NCBI GenBank assembly: GCA_036732025.1
Contig: DAINDE010000003.1
Span: 62,001-126,000, forward strand
Source of the DNA: SSSZ01 sp036732025
GTDB taxonomy: Bacteria > Pseudomonadota > Gammaproteobacteria > Burkholderiales > Rhodocyclaceae
Reading direction: 5' to 3'
Length of the DNA: 64,000 bases
Made by a program: the position numbers and the translations under genes
The notes under the pieces: generated by a model
Told to the model about the DNA's origin: nothing
What the model saw: only the letters and a program-made list of their open reading frames with translations
The model's database searches: none
In this document: positions 24,666-32,390 of the stretch, piece by piece
Position numbering within the stretch: position 1 is the stretch's first letter
Layout of the letters: each line of letters starts with the position of its first letter

Positions 24666-26672
24666 ATGAAATTCACGAAAGCCGAAATCGATGCCATCAT
24701 CGAAGCGTCACCCCGTACCTTCGTCCCTTTCAACAAGCTTGTCCTCTCGCAGGACTATCAGGCGCGCGCCGGTGGCAGCACCCCGAAGCTGAGCATTGCC
24801 GAACTCGCGGCCTCGATCAAGGAATGCGGCGTGTTGCAGAACCTCGTCGTCGTGCAGGGCGCACGCGGCCGCTTCGAGGTCTGCGCGGGCGGTCGTCGGC
24901 TCGAAGCGCTGACCCTGCTGGTGGGCAGCGGCGACCTCGCCGACAACTACCCGGTGCCCGTGCTGATCGTGCCGGCCGACCGGGCGCTGATCGCCAGCCT
25001 GTCGGAGAACGTCTTCCACGTCCCCATGCATCCCGCAGACGAGTTCGCGGCCTTCGCCAAGCTGATCGGGCAAGGCAAGTCGGTCGAGGACGTGGCTGCG
25101 GCCTTTGGCGTCACGCCGCTGGTGGTCAAGCGCCGCATGAAACTCGCCACCGTTTCACCCAAGCTGATGACGCTGTTCCGCGACGCCCAGATCGGCTTGG
25201 ATTGCCTGATGGTGCTGGCCTCGGTGGACGATCACCTGAAGCAGGAGCAGACCTGGGCCGCGCTGCCGTCGTGGAACCGCCGTCCCGACTACCTGCGCCA
25301 ACTGCTGACCCAGGGCGAGATCGAGTCCGACCGCGATGCCGTCGCCAAGTACGTGACGCTCAAGGCCTATGAGAAGGCCGGCGGTGCGCTACGGCGCGAC
25401 CTTTTCAGCGACGACGACAAGAAGGTCTACCTGCTCGATGCGGCCCTCTTGGAAAGGTTGGCGACCGACAAGCTGCAAAAGCGGGCCAAGCAGATCGCGG
25501 CCGAAGGCTGGAAATGGGTCGATGTCCGAGTCCGTTATGCCTTCGACGAGTACGTCAAGTACGGCGAACTGCGCAAGACGAAGCGCCAACCGGCTGCCGA
25601 GGAAGCGGCCGCCCTGGAGGACCTGGATGGCCGCATCGCGGCACTGCACGCGCAGATGGAAAGGCTGGCCGACGAAGACGGCGACGAGGACGCCTTCTAT
25701 CGGCTCGAAGGCGAAGCCGAAGGCCTGGAGGAACAACGCAAGGCGCTCGACGAAGCCCTCAGCGTGTGGCCGGCCGACCTGATGGCCCAGGCCGGTTGCG
25801 TCGTCCATGTCGGCCACAACGGCGCCGTCGCGGTGAAGTACGGCTTGATCCGCCCCGACGACCGCAGCGACATGATCCAGGCCGCCCGCCAAACCACCGA
25901 AAACGGCACCGACGAGCCGCTGGTGTCGCTTCCGTCGCCCAAGACTCGCCCGGTGCATTCCGAGAAACTGATGCGTTGTCTCTCCGCCCACCGGGTCGCC
26001 GCCGTCCAGGCCGAATTGCTCGACCGCCCCGACGTGGCGCTGGCCGCGATCACCGCGCATCTGGCGCAGAAGATTTTTCGGGGCAACGACCTCTACTATT
26101 GCCGCTCGGAGAACGTCTTCGCCATCAGCGCGACCGACAGCCAATCCGAACTGCGTTCCGCCGCCGAGGACATGGAGGCCAGTGCAGCCTGGACGAAGCT
26201 TCAGGCCGAGCGCGCCGCCTGGGCCGAGCGGCTGCCGGAGAATCTGGAGGAAATCTTCCCTTGGCTGCTCGCCCAGGAGCAGGCGACAGTGCTGCGCCTA
26301 CTTACTTTCGTTGTGGCCGTCACCGTCACGGGCATCTACGGCACCGAGCCCGAGCGGCAAAGCAACGAGGCACTGGCGCGGGCCTTGGGGCTGGACATGA
26401 CTCAATGGTGGACAGCCACGGGGGCTTCCTACTTCAACCACGTCTCCAATGCACGTGTCATCGAGGTCGTCACCGAGGCCGTCGATGCCAATGCCGCGAG
26501 CCCGCTGGCCGCGCTCAAAAAGGATGCCGTGGTGACGGGGGCGGAACAGACGGTGGCCGGTACGGGCTGGCTGCCCGCCTGCCTGCGCATCCGCACCGCC
26601 GAGATCAGACAGACCGACGCGGCATCGGACGACACGAGCAGGGTGTCCGGCGAGCCAGCTGTGACGGCGTGA
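24666..26672 (+). CDS. ParB/RepB/Spo0J family ICE protein
   Basis: A 668-residue protein with an N-terminal ParB nuclease-like domain (LSIAELAASIKECGVLQNL, then EVCAGGRRLEAL and SLSENVFHVPMHPADEF). A helix-turn-helix (KSVEDVAAAFGVTPLVVKRR, about residues 137-156) follows, then a long C-terminal region with a charged coiled coil near residues 310-360. It is much longer than chromosomal ParB (about 290), as in large ICE and plasmid homologues. No ParA is adjacent. A possible hairpin (CATGCC-CTTT-GGCATG) lies 40 bases upstream. Confidence 0.85.
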   Translation: MKFTKAEIDAIIEASPRTFVPFNKLVLSQDYQARAGGSTPKLSIAELAASIKECGVLQNLVVVQGARGRFEVCAGGRRLEALTLLVGSGDLADNYPVPVLIVPADRALIASLSENVFHVPMHPADEFAAFAKLIGQGKSVEDVAAAFGVTPLVVKRRMKLATVSPKLMTLFRDAQIGLDCLMVLASVDDHLKQEQTWAALPSWNRRPDYLRQLLTQGEIESDRDAVAKYVTLKAYEKAGGALRRDLFSDDDKKVYLLDAALLERLATDKLQKRAKQIAAEGWKWVDVRVRYAFDEYVKYGELRKTKRQPAAEEAAALEDLDGRIAALHAQMERLADEDGDEDAFYRLEGEAEGLEEQRKALDEALSVWPADLMAQAGCVVHVGHNGAVAVKYGLIRPDDRSDMIQAARQTTENGTDEPLVSLPSPKTRPVHSEKLMRCLSAHRVAAVQAELLDRPDVALAAITAHLAQKIFRGNDLYYCRSENVFAISATDSQSELRSAAEDMEASAAWTKLQAERAAWAERLPENLEEIFPWLLAQEQATVLRLLTFVVAVTVTGIYGTEPERQSNEALARALGLDMTQWWTATGASYFNHVSNARVIEVVTEAVDANAASPLAALKKDAVVTGAEQTVAGTGWLPACLRIRTAEIRQTDAASDDTSRVSGEPAVTA

Positions 26673-26740
26673 GGCAAGCCGCATGGCGATGCTGGGCGGC
26701 GCGATCGGTCCCGCCCGGCATCGCCTTGTCCGCGCGCCGC

Positions 26741-28000
26741 TCACACCGGCACGGCCGCCCCGTCGTCATCGTCGCGCTTCGGCTCGGGTGAGCCAACCGG
26801 CCGGCCACTTGGCTTGATGATCCTGCCGATATAGGCATCTGCGGCCCTTGCGCGCGCATGCCCCGCCAGTTGCGACACCGCCAGCCGCGCCGCCCGATCC
26901 AGTTCCGGTGATACCGGCCCGCCACCCCGGACCGGCGACGGCACGCCAGCGACATCTTCATAGGCATCGTTAAGAACCTCGTGGCGCAAGCCATGACCTG
27001 TCGCCCCCTGCTGGCGCAAGGTGATGCCGAATTTCTCCAGGACGTAGTCCAGCCGCCGCAGGTTACGCTTCAAGTCCCGACGCGGATCGCCCATGTGGGC
27101 GTCGCGGCTGTCGACCACGCCTTGGGCAAACTCCAGTGCTGCCAGATGAACCGGACTGTCCAAGGGAATCCAGCGCACCCGGCCGCCCTTGCCCTTGACC
27201 CATGCATACCGATCCGCCTGCTGCTGGTTCTCTGGCAGCCCGGTCTCGCTGAATGGCATGACGTGCTGGAACGGCCGGAACTGCACCGACTCCTTGCGCC
27301 GTAGCCCCAGGGCCGACATCAGCCGCAGCGATGCGCCGACACGGAGGTCGAACTTGCACGCCTCGGCGATCACCGCCTCGGCATCGATCTCTTGGGCGCT
27401 CCAGCTCTTGTCGCGCTGGGCGGACTCATGGCGCTGGTACTCCTCTAGGCTCAGGCCGTAGTGGCCCGGCTTGCGCACGAAGCCGTGCTTGCCCATCCAC
27501 ATCGCCAGTCCCCGCAGGAAGCTCAGGTAGGTCTGGATCGTCGCCGGTGCCAGATGCGCCTGCTGCCAGACCTGCACCATGGCATGGATGTGCTTCTGCC
27601 CGAGGTTGCGCGGGTCCGGTACCGTCTTGAAACCGGCCTTCAGCTTCAGGTCGCGGAAGAAGCGCCGCAGAAACTGCGCACGCTCTTGCCGCGTCTTGTG
27701 CGAGACGGTTTTCTCCAGCGCCGTGTGCTGGGTGTTGAAGAGTTTGATCAGGACCTCCAGCACCTTGAGCGGCGGCGCCTTGCCCGGTTGGTAGCGGGCG
27801 AGGATTTCCTGGGTGGTCTTGCCCGCCCAACTCTGGGGGCGAGCGGGTTGCTGCTGGCTGGAACGCCCGGGGCTGGCAGGTTCCTGCACCCGGCGGCGAG
27901 AAGTACGGCGAAGAATGGCGTCGGACACGGTGATGGCTCCATGGTCGAAGGCCCGCCGCCCGAACGGCAAGCCGATGTTGGCGATGAAAGTGGAATCCAC
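26741..28000 (-). CDS. Tyrosine recombinase, ICE integrase-domain protein
   Basis: A 419-residue protein with a core-binding N-terminal domain and a catalytic domain. Likely catalytic residues are Arg in GLRRKESVQF, Lys in KGKGGRVRWIPL, HGLRHE, and HARARAADAYIGR (His and Tyr). All boxes are present, so it may be active, unlike the recombinase-like protein at 30488. Some ICE backbones carry such a second recombinase away from the attachment site. Substrate unknown. Confidence 0.8.
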   Translation of the reverse strand: MDSTFIANIGLPFGRRAFDHGAITVSDAILRRTSRRRVQEPASPGRSSQQQPARPQSWAGKTTQEILARYQPGKAPPLKVLEVLIKLFNTQHTALEKTVSHKTRQERAQFLRRFFRDLKLKAGFKTVPDPRNLGQKHIHAMVQVWQQAHLAPATIQTYLSFLRGLAMWMGKHGFVRKPGHYGLSLEEYQRHESAQRDKSWSAQEIDAEAVIAEACKFDLRVGASLRLMSALGLRRKESVQFRPFQHVMPFSETGLPENQQQADRYAWVKGKGGRVRWIPLDSPVHLAALEFAQGVVDSRDAHMGDPRRDLKRNLRRLDYVLEKFGITLRQQGATGHGLRHEVLNDAYEDVAGVPSPVRGGGPVSPELDRAARLAVSQLAGHARARAADAYIGRIIKPSGRPVGSPEPKRDDDDGAAVPV

Positions 28001-29137
28001 GGCAGTTCCCGGCAGGACGGATTCCGTTGCCCACGCCGGTCAGTGGTCAAGAACTTCGGCACCGCACGCGACCACGGCGTCGCGGCGCCTACCCAGGGGT
28101 TCGTCGGCCAGCGCGTCTGCGCCCGCCAACTCGGTCGGTCTTAAAAATGAAACGGGTTGATCCGGCCCATCCGTGCATTTCTGCAGCCATGGGGGTGGTG
28201 ACGCCGGCCGGCCTCGGGGGCGTGGCTCGGGCATCGACGGCGAGGTCGGGCCTCGCGCCATCTGGTGGATCGGTTCTGAAGTCGTAGCGCCATCCCCTCG
28301 CATGGGTCCGCCCCTGACCGAAAGTCCAGGGCAGTGTCGAGGTTATGAGCGGGAGCGCACGTGGAGCCCAAGCGGGCAAACACGACCGCGCGCTGCGGAG
28401 AACCGCGTGCTCAAAGGATGGCGGGAACAGGGGCACGGCATCGAGTGCCGGCCGGGTGCTCTGTTGGCCGTGGCGCGCTTCAGGGAGCGCCCAGCGATCA
28501 ACGCTGGCCAAGCCAGGGACATGCACTACGAGAAAGACCTCGGGACCGCCGCCTCAAGGGCGACGGCATTGCCGGTTCGAGACCGGCGCTTCAAGGGCAG
28601 GTAACGACTGCGACGCCTTTTGCTCCGCGATGGAGCGGGGCCAGGATGGCCCTCGGGAAACCGTAGTTGACGCCAAGCGGGTAGGGCGGTCAAGGGGGAG
28701 GCTCGAAAGCGCGGCGATTTGCGGAGGATTGCGGGTGGCACTTGCGCGCCCGGGAGAGTGCGGTAAGGCGTATTTATTGTCGCAAAGCGGCGGGCAACGA
28801 GGCGGCGGGCGGGTTTGACGGGGGAAATCTCTGCCTCTGGTCCTGGGCGGGCCAGCTAGCTCTGTGCATCTACGATCCCCTGCCGCAGATTTGGCTGGGC
28901 CGCCTGCTTGGAATGTGCCCTTGACGCGCCCTGACGTAGTGAGACCGTAGTGCGACGTGGAAATCGTTTTGCCATCCGTCGCCGGAACTCGACTTTGATT
29001 GCAGCCTAGGTCGGCTGGACTTCGAATGCGGTCGAGGTTAATTGCGAAAGCCTGGCAAAGCACAGTGGATTTCACGTGGACGGGCCAGATCGGGATGCCG
29101 ATGCTGGTCGCCGGTCAACTCATTCTTGGAGCCTCAC
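28001..29137. other. 1.1-kb region without a recognisable gene
   Basis: Lies between the divergently placed recombinase and ParM-like genes. No supportable coding sequence was found on either strand. It contains copy 4 of the 22-bp repeat (28596-28617). An adjacent ParM-type gene makes a centromere-like site plausible, but no iteron array was visible by eye. Confidence 0.4.
28596..28617. repeat. 22-bp ICE direct repeat, copy 4
   Basis: Identical to copy 2 over all 22 bases (GGCA then GGTAACGACTGCGACGCC). Unlike the others it is not followed by a nested-hairpin leader; the nearest gene in minus-strand sense is the recombinase about 600 bases away. Confidence 0.75.
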
Positions 29138-30187
29138 ATGGACTATGTCGTCAGAGCGGTGGATGTCGGTTTCGGCAACACCAAGTACGTCAGCGGCGTG
29201 GCCGGCGGTGACATCCGTTGTGCCAGCTTTCCTTCGGTTGCGTACCCGACCATGCGCGAGCCGTCGGGCCAGCCCGGCTACGAGCGGCGAAAAACGGTCG
29301 CGATCCCGATCAACGGCCTCTTCTACGAGGTCGGTCCCGAAGTCGAACTGGCTGCGGACACCTTTCGCGCTACCCAGATGCATGATCGCTACACCGAGAC
29401 GCCGGAGTACATGGCGCTGCTGCGAGGGGCTCTGGCACTGATGAAACTAGCTGCCATCGATCTCCTGGTCGTGGGCCTGCCCGTGGCGGCACTCACGACC
29501 AAGAAGGCCGCCCTCGAGAAGGCGGTCACGGGAACGCACGATATCGGCAACGGCAAGAGCGTGGTGGTCCGTAAAGCGTTGGCTATTGCTCAGCCTCAAG
29601 GCGCCCTGGTCGACTTCGCAGCGCAGCACGGGAAGGGGGCCAGCATCGAGCGGGAGCAGAGCCTGATCCTCGACCCGGGGGCACGGACCTTCGACTGGCT
29701 GGTGGCGCGGGGCATGCGCCTGGTGCAGAACAAGAGCCATTCGGTGAACCGGGGGGTGTTCGACATCCTGCAAGCGATTGCAGGGGAGATTGGCCACGAC
29801 ATCGGCACGCCTTATAACGATATCGAGGCCATCGACTTGGCCTTGCGGACCGGCAAGAACCCGGTGATCTACCAGAAGCCCTACGACATCTCGCGCGCCA
29901 TGCCGATGGCGCACTCCATCGCCCAGCAAGCTGTGGCGTCGATGATGCGCTGGGTCGAGGCGAGCTACAGCTTCCAGAACATCATCCTGGTGGGTGGGGG
30001 AGCGTATCTCTTCAAGAAGGCGGTGAAAGAGGCATTTCCGAAGCACCGGATCCTGGAAGTGAAGGATCCGCTGCATGCCAACGTACGGGGATTCCAGATC
30101 GCCGGCATGAACCATGTGGCCAAGATCTTCGCTGGGGCCAATGCCGTGGCTCAAGGGGGGCGCGATGAGCGAGAAGAAAATGCCTGA
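29138..30187 (+). CDS. ParM/StbA-type actin-like protein
   Basis: A 349-residue actin-fold ATPase like plasmid-segregation ParM/StbA and PRTRC protein D. Visible motifs are phosphate loop 1 RAVDVGFGNTK (near the N-terminus), LILDPGARTFDWL (phosphate 2-like) and ILVGGGAYLF (adenosine motif). The start MDYVVRAVD follows GGAG by seven bases. Such filaments push plasmid copies apart with a ParR adaptor and a centromere. The small overlapping gene downstream is the adaptor candidate. Confidence 0.82.
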   Translation: MDYVVRAVDVGFGNTKYVSGVAGGDIRCASFPSVAYPTMREPSGQPGYERRKTVAIPINGLFYEVGPEVELAADTFRATQMHDRYTETPEYMALLRGALALMKLAAIDLLVVGLPVAALTTKKAALEKAVTGTHDIGNGKSVVVRKALAIAQPQGALVDFAAQHGKGASIEREQSLILDPGARTFDWLVARGMRLVQNKSHSVNRGVFDILQAIAGEIGHDIGTPYNDIEAIDLALRTGKNPVIYQKPYDISRAMPMAHSIAQQAVASMMRWVEASYSFQNIILVGGGAYLFKKAVKEAFPKHRILEVKDPLHANVRGFQIAGMNHVAKIFAGANAVAQGGRDEREENA

Positions 30188-30470
30188 GCACGAGACCATC
30201 CGCCTGTTGTTCGAACTGGATCGAGTGGATGACCCACAACTCTATGACGACCTGATCCGCTTCAAGAAAGGGACGAAGCGGATCAACCGGCTGCGACTGC
30301 TGGCTCGCGAGGGTGTGCTCGGCCAGCTCGGTCTGGCTGCAGGGGGCATTCTCCAGCGCGTGGTTCAGGTCTCCGCAGCCAATGCTTTCTCCGCTGCACC
30401 GCCGGCGGGGCCGGCGATTCCCATGCCGATCGCCTCGGAGGTGTTCGGCGAACCCATCACGGACCGTTGA
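30165..30470 (+). CDS. Small protein coupled to ParM (adaptor candidate)
   Basis: A 101-residue protein whose start overlaps the end of the ParM-like gene by 23 bases. The N-terminal half is charged and helical (LLFELDRVDDPQLYDDLIRF, KKGTKRINRLRLLAREG), the C-terminal half Ala/Pro-rich. Position and basic segment suggest a ParR-like DNA-binding adaptor; no ribbon-helix-helix signature was confirmed. Confidence 0.55.
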   Translation: MSEKKMPEHETIRLLFELDRVDDPQLYDDLIRFKKGTKRINRLRLLAREGVLGQLGLAAGGILQRVVQVSAANAFSAAPPAGPAIPMPIASEVFGEPITDR

Positions 30471-30487
30471 GGAAAAGGAGAATCACT

Positions 30488-31171
30488 ATGTCCAGAAAGC
30501 AGACTCCGGCCGTTCGCGACCGGGCGCAAGGCACTCCGCAACATCAGTTGTCTATGCAGCGCGCAGTTATTCGTCTCTGCTCGCCTGCCGCGACGGTGGC
30601 TCCCTTGAACCGCGAGCAATTGAAGAATCTCTTCCTGAGGCTGAGGGGTTACAGCGGTTCGCGTACGACGTACCTCGCAGTTCGTCTGGCGCTCTACACA
30701 TTCGTGCACATCTCCGACATGCGCCGCAGCAAGTGGGAAGATGCAAGGCTCGACGAAGCATTGTGGGATATACGCGCTGATAGGAGCAAAAGTAAGCGTA
30801 GGCATCTTGTGCCGCTATCCAATCAGGCAATCAGCGCGCTGCGCGAGTTGTATGAAATCACAGAGGATGGCGAAAACATGTTCCCCAATGCGCGCCTGCC
30901 ACGGGGCGTCATGAGCGAGACGAGCATCGGGCAAGCGATGAGGCATCTCGTTATCCCATTAGGTGGCTCCGTTTTCAGGGCGACGGCTTCAAAGCACCTG
31001 CTTGAAATGGGGGGTGCGAATCGGCTGCTGGAATTACAACTGGGGCACGCCGATAGGAACAACCTGAAAGGGTTTGATCGCGGGGAAGATATACACGAGC
31101 GTCGGGAGATGATGCAGCAATGGGCCGACTGGCTCGATGCGATTGAGGCCGAAATGGTGGAGGGCGAGTAA
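30488..31171 (+). CDS. Tyrosine-recombinase-like protein lacking catalytic residues
   Basis: A 227-residue protein with the layout of the integrase catalytic domain: TFVHISDMRRSKWED (box I), SKSKRRHLVPLSNQAI, GSVFRATASKHLLEMG (HxxR box), LQLGHADRNN and FDRGEDIHERREMMQQWADW. Against the usual family pattern, box I Arg is His74, the His of HxxR is Ser161 and the catalytic Tyr is Phe196; Arg164 and His187 remain. The usual N-terminal arm is missing. Loss of three key residues argues for a DNA-binding rather than a cutting role. AAAGGAG precedes the ATG, and three genes follow closely. Confidence 0.7.
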   Translation: MSRKQTPAVRDRAQGTPQHQLSMQRAVIRLCSPAATVAPLNREQLKNLFLRLRGYSGSRTTYLAVRLALYTFVHISDMRRSKWEDARLDEALWDIRADRSKSKRRHLVPLSNQAISALRELYEITEDGENMFPNARLPRGVMSETSIGQAMRHLVIPLGGSVFRATASKHLLEMGGANRLLELQLGHADRNNLKGFDRGEDIHERREMMQQWADWLDAIEAEMVEGE

Positions 31172-31174
31172 ATC

Positions 31175-31354
31175 ATGCAGCAGCGTGACTTCTTGGCTAT
31201 CCACGGCTGCGTTGACAACATTGCGCGCGATCCAACGCGAAGCGCGTGCCGGTCGAGGATCAGACGGGACGTCGCCATCCGGATCGATTACCTCGCCGAC
31301 CAGGAGTATTGCCGTTGGCACTTGTGGTCAGTCCGACCTGGGAGGGGGCGGTGA
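31175..31354 (+). CDS. 59-aa hypothetical protein in Cas4-like operon
   Basis: Begins MQQRDFLAIHGCVDNIARDP with GGAGG ahead of the ATG, four bases after the recombinase-like gene, and its stop overlaps the GTG of the next gene (GTGA). The spacing supports translation, perhaps mainly to couple the downstream gene. The sequence is basic with three Cys. No family recognised. Confidence 0.4.
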   Translation: MQQRDFLAIHGCVDNIARDPTRSACRSRIRRDVAIRIDYLADQEYCRWHLWSVRPGRGR

Positions 31355-31809
31355 GCGACGGACGCCGGCCGAGTACCGGCCGGGGGCCGCGTGTCAGCGC
31401 ATCGGAGCTTGCTCAGATGGGCGTCTGTGAGCGCCTCGCTCTATTCGAGTACCGCTACGGCCAGCGGCGCTCAGTGCAGCAACGAAAGAGCAGGGCCCGG
31501 GGAGGACGAGAACACCGGCGCTTCTATCTGGAAGGACAAGAGCAGTGGGTACGGAGGGGACCGTGCTTCATCGCGACACTGGTATACGGCGAGGGTTACG
31601 AGGTCGCCGTGTTGCGATGGTTCCGCGACCGGGTGCTGCGCCCTTTGATGCCGGGCCGCTTTCTGATCCTCATGTACTACCGGACGGCACCAACTGTATG
31701 CAGAACACTTGTCCGCCATCCATGGTTGATTGGGATGATGCGCGCGCTCCTGCGGCCCGTCGTTTTGTGGGTGGCCGGGCTGGAAAAATGGAGAAGAGGG
31801 GATGACTGA
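31351..31809 (+). CDS. CFI-box-CTERM protein with Cas4-like N-terminal motif
   Basis: A 152-residue protein starting at GTG 31351 after GGGAGGGGG. Residues 15-61 (VSASELAQMGVCERLALFEY, then GREHRRFYLEG) resemble the start of Cas4/PD-(D/E)XK nucleases: the first cluster Cys (Cys26) and the GxxxH-type His (His55). Residues 72-140 match the CFI-box C-terminal domain (CFIATLVYGEG, VLRWFRDRVLRPL, GRFLILMYYRTAP). The catalytic D and ExK motifs are absent and instead occur in the next protein, whose start overlaps this stop by eight bases. Confidence 0.6.
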   Translation: MSDGRRPSTGRGPRVSASELAQMGVCERLALFEYRYGQRRSVQQRKSRARGGREHRRFYLEGQEQWVRRGPCFIATLVYGEGYEVAVLRWFRDRVLRPLMPGRFLILMYYRTAPTVCRTLVRHPWLIGMMRALLRPVVLWVAGLEKWRRGDD

Positions 31810-32341
31810 AGTCCTGATTCCCAGCGCGTTCTTGATTGCGTTGCTCGTCTGGGCAGGGTACTACCTGGGGAACCAAGGGGAGTTGGCTTGGTTGCCAAGG
31901 GAACTGTGCCGGGCGCAGCTCGCTTATGCGGAGGAACTGTTCCAGGTTACTGGGGCGGTCGTTCTGACGGCGAAGGTGGATCGCGGATACCGTACTCCTG
32001 CCGGAATCATCATCCTTGTCGAGTTGAAGTGCCGGCTGCAAAACCGCATGTATCCTTCGGACATAATCGAACTCTCTGCGCAGCGGGCGGCCCTCATGGC
32101 TCAGATGAGAGAAGAGGTTGCCTTGCACGCCTATGTGGTTGTGCAAGGCCCTTCGGGATATCGCGCTGCCCACCGTGTCGGCTTGCTTGATGTCGTTGAG
32201 GTGGAGGCCTTGATCTCCCGCCGGGAAGCCATTCTGGCGGGCAGTATTTCGCCTCGGCCAACTTGTAATCCGCTATTGTGTAGAGGATGTTGGTTCAAGC
32301 GATGGTGCGCGGACGAATTGCAGGGTGCTGGCATTCGATGA
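31802..32341 (+). CDS. Membrane-anchored Cas4-like PD-(D/E)XK nuclease part
   Basis: A 179-residue protein. Residues 5-22 form a hydrophobic anchor (LIPSAFLIALLVWAGYYL). The PD-(D/E)XK core is Asp60, then ILVELK (Glu74 and Lys76) and Gln94 in SDIIELSAQR. The C-terminus has Cys160-x2-Cys163-x5-Cys169 (CRGCWFKRWC), the spacing of the three C-terminal cluster cysteines of Cas4. The gene overlaps the CFI-box gene (ATGACTGA). No cas1 or cas2 and no CRISPR array are nearby, so this is not a CRISPR adaptation module. Substrate unknown. Confidence 0.65.
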   Translation: MTEVLIPSAFLIALLVWAGYYLGNQGELAWLPRELCRAQLAYAEELFQVTGAVVLTAKVDRGYRTPAGIIILVELKCRLQNRMYPSDIIELSAQRAALMAQMREEVALHAYVVVQGPSGYRAAHRVGLLDVVEVEALISRREAILAGSISPRPTCNPLLCRGCWFKRWCADELQGAGIR

Positions 32342-32390
32342 TGGCCGAGCATCGCTCCGGGGCTTCAACCCTCGTTGCAATGCAGAGCAT

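Noticed and set aside
31802..32341. CRISPR adaptation module suggested by the Cas4-like protein
   Set aside because: No cas1, cas2 or repeat-spacer array was found in the window, and the protein has a membrane anchor unlike CRISPR Cas4.
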